A DNA stretch of 5,186 nt from Allomuricauda sp. Its GTDB lineage: Bacteria > Bacteroidota > Bacteroidia > Flavobacteriales > Flavobacteriaceae. Each line of letters opens with the position of its first letter. Position 1 is the first letter of the stretch. Below are positions 1 to 5,131 of the stretch, one piece after another. Made by a program: the position numbers and the translations under genes. Location of the stretch: positions 1-5,186 of the forward strand of contig JANQOD010000280.1 of the NCBI GenBank assembly GCA_028289745.1. The letters run 5' to 3'. The notes under the pieces were generated by a model. That model was not told the origin of the DNA. It searched no databases and worked only from the letters and a program-made list of their open reading frames with translations.

Positions 1-168
1 CTTGCCAAGGCCAAACCTGAAAAAATCAAAGATATCTTGACCGAGGCCAGTTCAAGAATGGCCCATTTAGATCCCACAACATGGCCAAAACAAGCCAAGA
101 TGGCCGCAGATGGCAAATGGGACGAACTAAAAGAATGGCAAGACAAAGCCAAGGGAGGGGTTGAATAA
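1..168 (+). CDS. C-terminal end of an unrecognised protein (5' end outside window)
   Basis: Frame 1 is open from the left edge to a TAA at 166-168, giving the last 55 residues of a protein; the other two plus frames hit stops within the first 40 bases. The fragment is charged and probably helical, rich in Lys, Glu, Asp and Ala, with three Trp residues and a tail ending KAKGGVE. I do not recognise the family. In many bacteria rpsB (ribosomal protein S2) precedes tsf, but the Trp-containing text, with segments such as LDPTTWPKQAKMAADGKW, does not look like the low-complexity Ala/Glu/Lys tail usual for flavobacterial S2, so I do not name it rpsB. It ends 51 nt before tsf on the same strand with no visible terminator between them, so co-transcription is possible. 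I am confident it is coding (frame openness, composition), but not of its function. Confidence 0.6.
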   Translation, partial: LAKAKPEKIKDILTEASSRMAHLDPTTWPKQAKMAADGKWDELKEWQDKAKGGVE

Positions 169-219
169 GCCCATGTCGAAAAATTAACTGATTTACTGAA
201 ATACTTAAATAATACAGAA

Positions 220-1044
220 ATGGCAAAAATCACAGCCGCTGAAGTAAATAAATTGAGAAAAGCCACTGGTGCTGGAATGATGGATTGCAAAAAGGCACTG
301 GTAGAAGCCGATGGCGATTTCGACAAGGCAATCGAAATTCTAAGAAAAAAAGGTCAGAAAGTGGCCGCCAAAAGAGCAGACAGAGATTCTTCTGAAGGAG
401 CGGCCATTGCAAAGGTAAATGACAAAAAAACCGAAGGGGTCATCATTTCATTGAATTGCGAGACCGATTTTGTGGCCAAAAATGAAAGCTTCGTTGCCTT
501 GGCCAATGAATTGGCCAATTTGGCATTGGAGTACGACAACAGAGATACTTTTCTTTCCGCCTCGTACAATGGAATTACCGTAGCGGAAAAGTTGACCGAA
601 CAAACCGGGGTAATCGGTGAGAAAATCGAAATCGGAAGCTTTGAAAAATTAAGTGCCCCCTTTGTTGGGTCTTATATTCATGCCGGTAATAAGATTGCCA
701 CTTTGGTGGGCTTGTCGGCCGCCGTAAATGGTGCCGTCGATGCTGCCAAAGATGTTGCCATGCAAGCCGCGGCGATGAATCCTATCGCGCTCAACGAAAG
801 TGAAGTCGACCAAGAGACCATCGACAAAGAAATTGAGATTGCCAAAGATCAATTACGTCAAGAAGGCAAGCCAGAGGCAATGCTCGATAATATCGCCAAA
901 GGTAAGTTAAATCGATTTTTCAAAGACAATACTTTGGTGAACCAAGCATTTATCAAAGACAGTAAGCAAAGTGTTTCACAATATGTGAAATCGGTAGATT
1001 CCGATTTGGAGGTTACCGGGTTCAAAAGGGTTGCCCTGGGGTAA
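220..1044 (+). CDS. tsf: Translation elongation factor Ts (EF-Ts)
   Basis: EF-Ts is the cytosolic nucleotide exchange factor for EF-Tu: it binds EF-Tu-GDP and drives GDP release so that EF-Tu can be reloaded with GTP. The 274-residue product is close to the family norm (E. coli 283). The N-terminal UBA-like domain (about residues 1-50) carries the signature RKATGAGMMDCKKAL (13-27). The highly conserved core motif TDFVAKN, which contacts the EF-Tu G domain in known structures, is at 82-88, preceded by NCE. The rest (about 90-274) fits the EF-Ts core and dimerisation region, including a conserved-looking KQSVSQYVKS near the C-terminus. The ATG at 220 begins MAKITAAEVNKLR, which matches where the family starts. 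The leader is A-rich (AATAATACAGAA) without a Shine-Dalgarno sequence, as is usual in Bacteroidota. The gene ends 20 nt before a strong hairpin terminator, so it does not read on into pyrH. Confidence 0.98.
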   Translation: MAKITAAEVNKLRKATGAGMMDCKKALVEADGDFDKAIEILRKKGQKVAAKRADRDSSEGAAIAKVNDKKTEGVIISLNCETDFVAKNESFVALANELANLALEYDNRDTFLSASYNGITVAEKLTEQTGVIGEKIEIGSFEKLSAPFVGSYIHAGNKIATLVGLSAAVNGAVDAAKDVAMQAAAMNPIALNESEVDQETIDKEIEIAKDQLRQEGKPEAMLDNIAKGKLNRFFKDNTLVNQAFIKDSKQSVSQYVKSVDSDLEVTGFKRVALG

Positions 1045-1063
1045 CCCAATGATGCTTTTCAAC

Positions 1064-1111
1064 GCAAAGGAAAAAGGCCCGATATTTCAAAATCGGGCCT
1101 TTTTCCTTTGC
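1064..1111. terminator. Bidirectional hairpin terminator between tsf and the convergent DUF4097 operon
   Basis: Positions 1064-1083 and 1092-1111 are perfect 20-bp reverse complements separated by an 8-nt loop (ATTTCAAA). The inner stem is GC-rich (GGCCCGAT/ATCGGGCC). It is flanked by an A5 run in the left arm and a T5 run in the right arm, followed by CCTTT, so the RNA from either strand has a GC stem followed by a U-rich stretch. It lies 20 nt after the tsf stop (1044) and 15 nt beyond the end of the minus-strand gene (1126), where two converging transcripts need stopping. Confidence 0.92.
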
Positions 1112-1125
1112 CTTAAATAGTTCTA

Positions 1126-1950
1126 CTACTTCGATTTGATCATGACATCTCCGTTAAAGGTCTTGAACAACATTTCAGGACCACCACCATTGATGGCACC
1201 GTTCACCCATTGTTCGACCTTTACGCGATATTTTCCTGAAGATGTACCCTTATCGACTTGCGGTTCATTTTTGGATATGACCATGTCAAAATCAGTATAG
1301 ACATCGCCCATATCAGATTTGGCCTTGACATTTGCCTTTAGTGATTTTGGGAAAGTAATGTTCACATCACCATTAAAACTGCTAAAGGCCATCTCCTTTC
1401 CCTTGGTAATGGAATTGAAGTCCACGACCAACTCGCCATTTGTGGTATTGGCCACAACAGAACCACTCACCGATTCTAAAGTGATATTGCCATTCACATT
1501 ACTTATTTCCATCTCACCATTGACCCCTTGAACAGTGATGTCACCATGGTTCACCGTCTTAAGCTTTAGTGAAAAGTTAGTGGGCACTTTGATGGACAGG
1601 TCGGTTTTTTTGTTCCAAAGCTCATTTTGAATTCGAACCACGTTATTATCTTCTTCGGCCCCAATGTTAAGGCTTGATGTGGAAACTTTCTTCATTCCAC
1701 TTTTGCTGCTTGCCTTTCTTTCATCACATTCGCCGCAATGCCCGTCTTCGCTCACGGAAGCTTTCACGATTATCTCTTTGCCATCATAGGCTTCGACCTC
1801 AATAGAACCTGTCAACTGGTTAACGATCAGTTTTCCGGGGCGCTCCGGATCGCTCAAGGGAACCGTGAACAGGTCAATGTTTTTTTCCTGTGCTGAAAGC
1901 GCACCAAATGCCAGTAAGCACACAACCGTAATTATACTATACTTCTTCAT
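1126..1950 (-). CDS. Secreted DUF4097-like beta-solenoid repeat protein (distal copy)
   Basis: The 274-residue protein begins with a clear Sec signal peptide: MKKY, a hydrophobic stretch (residues 5-18) and a predicted signal peptidase I site after ALSA (20), leaving mature QEKNIDLF. There is no lipobox, so it is probably periplasmic or otherwise exported rather than a lipoprotein. The body is a run of short beta-strand/turn units with NG-D/E turns. Glycines at 136, 145, 154, 163 and 172 are exactly 9 residues apart, and further FNGDV-type turns occur at 192-196 and 265-269. This pattern resembles DUF4097-type putative adhesins, predicted beta-solenoids; the family call is from pattern, not a profile search. 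An unusual HCGEC motif (71-75, Cys72 and Cys75) could bind metal or form a disulfide. It starts 5 nt after the stop of the preceding paralogue, so the two are surely co-transcribed, and it is the last gene before the terminator. Biochemical function is unknown; an envelope role is inferred from export and operon context. Confidence 0.88.
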   Translation of the reverse strand: MKKYSIITVVCLLAFGALSAQEKNIDLFTVPLSDPERPGKLIVNQLTGSIEVEAYDGKEIIVKASVSEDGHCGECDERKASSKSGMKKVSTSSLNIGAEEDNNVVRIQNELWNKKTDLSIKVPTNFSLKLKTVNHGDITVQGVNGEMEISNVNGNITLESVSGSVVANTTNGELVVDFNSITKGKEMAFSSFNGDVNITFPKSLKANVKAKSDMGDVYTDFDMVISKNEPQVDKGTSSGKYRVKVEQWVNGAINGGGPEMLFKTFNGDVMIKSK

Positions 1951-1955
1951 GATGT

Positions 1956-2816
1956 TTAGATTTTTTTGATGAATACATTTCCATTTAGGGTTTCGAAATC
2001 CAATTGTACCGCACCCTTTCCTATCTGAACCACCGGAGTGGATTCATATTTAAATTTTCCCTTTTTTCTAGCTACTTCTTTATTGGTTCTGAAGTATTGC
2101 CTTTCAATATCAAAATCACTAAAGAGTTCGCCATTCATACTTTTAAAGGAAATCTCGGCACTCAATGCACTTTGATAGGTAATGTTGATGTCACCGTTCA
2201 AGGAATAGTATTGAGAGGCCTCATCTGGGTTTCGGGAATAGGAAACATTTACTTCTCCATTAATGCAATGTAGTTTGGTTCTCCCTTCCACATTTTTTAG
2301 ATCAATGCCACCATTGACATTGTTTACTTTGATGAAATTTCCACTGGTATTGGCAACATAGATATCCCCATCGTTTACCGTTCCAATATTCAAATTGACC
2401 CCTTTCGGAACTTTCACCTTGAAATTCAATCGATGTTGGTACCCAGGTTCTTCATAATTGTTGCACCAGTCGAACTTAAGACCTTTCTCATTGTACTCGA
2501 TATATGGAGCATCGGGCCGCACTATAATTCGATTCTCAAGTTCTGAAACCTTTAGGGTGAGCTCTTGTTTCCCTAAATCTAGATGCTGTTGGGTATCAGC
2601 CGTTATTCTTTTGTTCACCACCAGTTGAATAGTGGTGCCAGAATACCCTTCAACGGTTATCGGACCAAAAACATTCTGGAGCACCAAGGTGTTTTGGTCG
2701 TTTTTTGTTTTGAAGGAAAGCTCTTTCTTTATGGTTTCTTCAAAAACCTTTTCTTGGGCCTGTCCTAAGTTTGGCAACAGAAATAGTACTACTGCCATCA
2801 TTCTCAATTGCTTCAT
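1956..2816 (-). CDS. Secreted DUF4097-like beta-solenoid repeat protein (proximal copy)
   Basis: This is a paralogue of the gene just downstream. I take the ATG at 2816, giving 286 residues, because it places a good signal peptide at the very N-terminus: MKQLR, hydrophobic MMAVVLFLLPNL, cleavage after GQA (20), mature QEKVFEE. The frame is open upstream to a TTG at 2867, but that would add 17 polar residues before the signal peptide. The mature part repeats NG/DG turns at glycines 150, 159, 169, 178 and 187 (spacing 9, 10, 9, 9), then SLNGDINITY (205-214), SMNGEL (226-231) and a C-terminal TLNGNVFIKKI. Each of these has a counterpart in the distal copy, including the TVNxGDI entry to the repeat and an SDFD/TDFD motif after it, so the pair looks like an old tandem duplication. 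It lacks the HCGEC motif of its partner. A 64-nt gap with a palindrome separates it from the upstream membrane-protein gene. DUF4097-like by pattern; function unknown. Confidence 0.87.
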   Translation of the reverse strand: MKQLRMMAVVLFLLPNLGQAQEKVFEETIKKELSFKTKNDQNTLVLQNVFGPITVEGYSGTTIQLVVNKRITADTQQHLDLGKQELTLKVSELENRIIVRPDAPYIEYNEKGLKFDWCNNYEEPGYQHRLNFKVKVPKGVNLNIGTVNDGDIYVANTSGNFIKVNNVNGGIDLKNVEGRTKLHCINGEVNVSYSRNPDEASQYYSLNGDINITYQSALSAEISFKSMNGELFSDFDIERQYFRTNKEVARKKGKFKYESTPVVQIGKGAVQLDFETLNGNVFIKKI

Positions 2817-2850
2817 GATTTCAAAAATTTGACTGTTCGTAATTTGATTT

Positions 2851-2867
2851 TTGTTCCAATGGAACAA
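2851..2867. promoter_or_regulatory. 17-bp perfect palindrome before the DUF4097 pair (candidate operator)
   Basis: TTGTTCCAATGGAACAA has perfect 8-bp arms around one central base. It lies in the 64-nt non-coding gap between the stop of the HEAT-repeat gene (2881) and the ATG of the proximal DUF4097 gene (2816), about 35 nt ahead of that start. The short centre suits a dimeric DNA-binding protein; in RNA it could form only a 6-bp stem with a 5-nt loop and no U tract, so a terminator is unlikely. The protein that would bind it is unknown. Confidence 0.4.
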
Positions 2868-2880
2868 GTTGATGAATAAA

Positions 2881-3666
2881 CTAAATGATCGATTCTATGG
2901 TATGCTCTATTTTCTTCTTCACCAAGGTGTCGAGTTTCTTTTCTTTCAGCAGCCTTTTGAAAGGCTCGACCGATTTCTTTTCTTGCAGTACCAACATCAG
3001 ATTGGCCAAGGTCACTTGCACGATAGGCGATTCTTGATTGGGAATCGACTGTACCAAACCTTGCCGCACTATGGCATGATCCGCATAATTGGCCAATGAT
3101 TCAATGGCTGCCAACCGCACATTCACATTATCGTCATGGTTAAGTGTCAGCAAAAGTGCATTGACCACCTGCTCATCAACACCACTGAACTTATTGGCCT
3201 CACTTACCCCTTCAAGCCGTTGATTGGCAGAGGGCTGCCCCAACAATGTCAAAACCAATTTTTGACGTACCTCTTCGGTATCGCTCGATACCACTTTCTG
3301 CCCGACATTGGCACCACTGTTGTTCAAGAAATATCCCAAGCCCAGACCGATCATCAACAATATCATGCCAAAGGCCAGTTGTAGTCTTGTCATATGAAAA
3401 GGTCTTGACCAGAATTTTGGCTGTTTTGCAGTCTCATTCTTAGACGTTTCCATATGTAGCATATCAAAGAAACGTTCATCCATTTTTGCTGAGGGTTCAG
3501 GCGTTTCCAAAGTATCCAGATTATTCCAAGCCGTCTGAACCGCTTCCCATTGATTTCGATACGCCTCATTTTCACTTAAAAACAACTCGAACCCCTCTCT
3601 ATCTGCCTTAGAAAGTTTTCCAGAGAGATAATCCATTGCCAAGATTTCAAAGTTCTTCTTTTCCAT
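2881..3666 (-). CDS. Membrane-bound anti-sigma-like protein with C-terminal HEAT repeats
   Basis: The 261-residue protein has three parts. Residues 1-60 are an acidic helical segment of the kind seen at the N-terminus of anti-sigma factors (MDYLSGKLSKADREGFELFL, then NQW at 38-40). It has no His/Cys zinc motif, so it would be a non-zinc anti-sigma domain. After a basic stretch (KFWSRPFHMTR, 84-94) comes one membrane span at about 95-114 (LQLAFGMILLMIGLGLGYFL). The positive-inside rule puts the N-terminus in the cytoplasm and the rest in the periplasm. Residues about 129-261 form amphipathic helix pairs like HEAT repeats, clearest at 163-195 (VNVRLAAIESLANYA) and 196-230. The start lies 5 nt after the sigma-factor stop, the usual arrangement for a sigma/anti-sigma pair. 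I infer that it holds the sigma factor inactive at the inner membrane and that the HEAT part senses or binds a periplasmic partner. The anti-sigma role is from context and pattern; the HEAT fold needs a structure prediction or profile match. Confidence 0.82.
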   Translation of the reverse strand: MEKKNFEILAMDYLSGKLSKADREGFELFLSENEAYRNQWEAVQTAWNNLDTLETPEPSAKMDERFFDMLHMETSKNETAKQPKFWSRPFHMTRLQLAFGMILLMIGLGLGYFLNNSGANVGQKVVSSDTEEVRQKLVLTLLGQPSANQRLEGVSEANKFSGVDEQVVNALLLTLNHDDNVNVRLAAIESLANYADHAIVRQGLVQSIPNQESPIVQVTLANLMLVLQEKKSVEPFKRLLKEKKLDTLVKKKIEHTIESII

Positions 3667-3671
3667 GATCG

Positions 3672-4226
3672 TTATCTTTTTTCCAGTTCAAAAAAAATGA
3701 TCCGTAATTCTTGAAGGGCCCTATGCGCCTTCACTTTGGCCGCGCCTTCAGAACAGCCCAAGACCTCCCCTACTTCACTGAATTTCAACCCCCTGTATTT
3801 ACATAACAACAACACTTCCCTCTTTTTGGGCGATAATCTTGAAAGAGCTGTATTCAGTTGATACTGTGTCTCTTCTACATACAAAAGTTCTTCAGGGCTT
3901 TCAACATCTACATCTTTTAGGTGCATTTGTGACAATTCTTGCTTTGTTCCGTTTCGCGACAATTTCTTGAAATGGTCATAATATACGTTTCTGGCCATTT
4001 TGTACATCCAAGCCCCAAAAGAACCCGTGCCAGTGAAAGTATGTTTGTATTTCAATATGCGAATGAAAACCGTTTGTACCATATCTTCACTGTTGTGCGG
4101 ATCGCGGCTCATGTTGTAAAAAAACCCGAAAAGATTTCGTTTATGTCTTTCATACAACAGACCCAGCTTATCAATATCACCTGATCTTACCTTGAGCATC
4201 AATGCGTTATCGGTCAGTGCTTCCAA
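3672..4226 (-). CDS. ECF-type RNA polymerase sigma-70 factor
   Basis: The 184-residue product has the two-domain layout of extracytoplasmic-function sigma factors, which direct RNA polymerase to stress or envelope promoters. Region 2 spans about residues 22-90: YERHKRNLFGFFYNMSRD, then SEDMVQTVFIRILKY (region 2.1-2.2 style) and SFGAWMYKMARNVYYDHFKK (69-88, regions 2.3-2.4). Region 4 spans about 122-178: LSPKKREVLLLCKYRGLKFSEVGEVLGCSEGAAKVKAHRALQELR, with a helix-turn-helix at about 147-172. There is no region 1.1 or 3. The start appears to be TTG at 4226: the codon just upstream is an in-frame TAA, and the only in-frame ATG nearby (4199, Met10) would remove the first nine residues of the ALMLKVRSGD lead-in seen at the start of such proteins. 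It is the first gene of a minus-strand operon, 5 nt before its likely anti-sigma factor. Autoregulation is common for ECF operons but is not shown here. Family assignment is firm; the start is less so. Confidence 0.93.
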   Translation of the reverse strand: MEALTDNALMLKVRSGDIDKLGLLYERHKRNLFGFFYNMSRDPHNSEDMVQTVFIRILKYKHTFTGTGSFGAWMYKMARNVYYDHFKKLSRNGTKQELSQMHLKDVDVESPEELLYVEETQYQLNTALSRLSPKKREVLLLCKYRGLKFSEVGEVLGCSEGAAKVKAHRALQELRIIFFELEKR

Positions 4227-4260
4227 TTAGGTCGATTTGCTTATTCAAACGATTAAACTT

Positions 4261-4280
4261 CCACTTTCGAAAATGGTTAC
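4261..4280 (-). promoter_or_regulatory. Near-perfect 16-bp palindrome plus GTAACC element upstream of the sigma-factor operon
   Basis: CCACTTTCGAAAATGG (4261-4276) is a gapless palindrome with one mismatched pair, lying 35 nt upstream of the sigma start. On the minus strand it is overlapped on its upstream side by GTAACC (complement of 4275-4280), which contains the AAC core typical of ECF -35 elements; CGTTTG (complement of 4246-4251) follows 23 nt later. That spacing is longer than the usual 16-17 nt, so I do not claim a defined -35/-10 pair. This is a candidate control site for the sigma operon. Confidence 0.3.
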
Positions 4281-4326
4281 AAAAATTACATCTTTTTTAT
4301 TCAAAAAATTTTACGCGCCGATTATC

Positions 4327-4361
4327 TTGACAAAAGCCCTTAAGAATTTTGATTATTTTTG
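4327..4361 (+). promoter_or_regulatory. Candidate promoter of pyrH (TTGACA ... TATTTTTG)
   Basis: TATTTTTG at 4354-4361 is an exact match to the Bacteroidota -7 consensus TAnnTTTG, and TTGACA at 4327-4332 supplies a TTG upstream element. There are 24 nt between the TTG and the -7 box, longer than the roughly 19-nt consensus gap, so the upstream element is uncertain. Transcription starting a few bases after the box would give a leader of about 15-20 nt before the ATG at 4384. pyrH needs its own promoter because tsf ends at a terminator and the genes between run the other way. Confidence 0.5.
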
Positions 4362-4383
4362 TTCGGACTTCAACAGAGCGTAA

Positions 4384-5091
4384 ATGCGATACAAAAGAAT
4401 TCTCTTAAAGCTTAGCGGAGAGGCCTTGATGGGCGAACAACAATACGGCATCGACCCTAAAAGATTGGCAGAATATGCCGAAGACATAAAAGCCGTGGTC
4501 GAAAAGGGGGTTGAAGTGGCCATTGTTATCGGTGGAGGAAATATTTTCAGGGGTCTTTCAGGGGCAAGCCAGGGCATGGATCGTGTTCAAGGCGACCACA
4601 TGGGCATGCTCGCCACAGTCATCAATGGGCTAGCGCTACAAAGTGCACTCGAACTTAAAGGAGTTGAGACCCGCTTGCAATCAGCTATCAAAATCAATGA
4701 AGTGGCCGAGCCCTTCATCAGACGACGGGCCGTACGGCATTTGGAAAAAGGCAGAGTGGTCATTTTTGGTGGAGGAACAGGCAACCCTTATTTCACGACT
4801 GATTCTGCCGCCGTATTGCGTGCAATAGAAGTTGGTGCCGATGTCATTTTAAAGGGTACCCGTGTTGATGGCATTTACACTTCTGACCCAGAAAAGGATA
4901 AGAGCGCCACCAAATTCGATTCGATCTCTTTCAATGATGTGATCACAAAAGGCCTAAAAGTGATGGACACCACGGCCTTTACCCTGAGCCAAGAGAACGA
5001 ACTGCCCATTGTGGTTTTTGATATGAATACCAGGGGCAACCTGATGAAAATAGTGTCTGGCGAAAAAATCGGAACCGTTGTCAATGTCTGA
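4384..5091 (+). CDS. pyrH: UMP kinase (uridylate kinase)
   Basis: PyrH phosphorylates UMP to UDP with ATP in the cytosol, the first step from UMP towards UTP and CTP. The 235-residue length is right for bacterial UMP kinases, which are hexamers of the amino acid kinase fold. Visible motifs are KLSGEAL (9-15, phosphate-binding Lys and Ser/Gly), IGGGNIFRG (49-57, nucleotide-binding glycine loop), DHMGMLATVING (71-82), FGGGTGNPYFTTDSAA (128-143, UMP-site signature with the Thr-Asp pair) and KGTRVDGIYTSDP (157-169, ATP side). All expected active-site segments are present. The ATG at 4384 follows GCGTAA, has no Shine-Dalgarno and starts directly at the first beta strand (MRYKRILLKLSGEAL), as in other family members. 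It is divergent from the sigma operon across 157 bp and is followed 40 nt later by frr, its usual partner. Confidence 0.98.
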   Translation: MRYKRILLKLSGEALMGEQQYGIDPKRLAEYAEDIKAVVEKGVEVAIVIGGGNIFRGLSGASQGMDRVQGDHMGMLATVINGLALQSALELKGVETRLQSAIKINEVAEPFIRRRAVRHLEKGRVVIFGGGTGNPYFTTDSAAVLRAIEVGADVILKGTRVDGIYTSDPEKDKSATKFDSISFNDVITKGLKVMDTTAFTLSQENELPIVVFDMNTRGNLMKIVSGEKIGTVVNV

Positions 5092-5118
5092 TCGGCATAC
5101 AGATTGATGGTTCTTGCG

Positions 5119-5126
5119 TAAATTTG
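5119..5126 (+). promoter_or_regulatory. TAnnTTTG -7-like box directly before frr
   Basis: TAAATTTG matches the Bacteroidota -7 consensus TAnnTTTG and ends only 5 nt before the frr ATG (5132). A transcript from it would be leaderless or nearly so. The nearest upstream TTG triplets are at 5104-5106 (12 nt gap) and 5114-5116, neither at the usual distance, so this may be chance; pyrH read-through can transcribe frr. Confidence 0.25.
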
Positions 5127-5131
5127 TAACC

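Noticed and set aside
1..168. Naming the first fragment rpsB from synteny alone
   Set aside because: The visible C-terminal residues do not resemble S2, and position is not enough evidence.
26..226. Minus-strand 66-codon frame opposite the first gene and the tsf leader
   Set aside because: It is antisense to a well-composed plus-strand frame, rich in Leu, Trp and Pro without a recognisable domain, and overlaps the tsf start.
2004..2273. Plus-strand 89-codon frame inside the proximal DUF4097 gene
   Set aside because: It lies wholly antisense to a strongly supported exported protein and shows no domain of its own.
2817..2867. TTG start at 2867 for the proximal DUF4097 gene
   Set aside because: It would put 17 polar residues in front of a clean signal peptide and begin inside the palindrome; the ATG at 2816 fits better.
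2881..3666. Zinc-binding anti-sigma (ZAS) domain
   Set aside because: The protein contains no cysteine, so the His/Cys zinc motif cannot be present.
4281..4302. AATTTTTG on the minus strand as a -7 promoter element for the sigma operon
   Set aside because: The first base of TAnnTTTG does not match and no TTG lies at the right distance in this AT-rich stretch.
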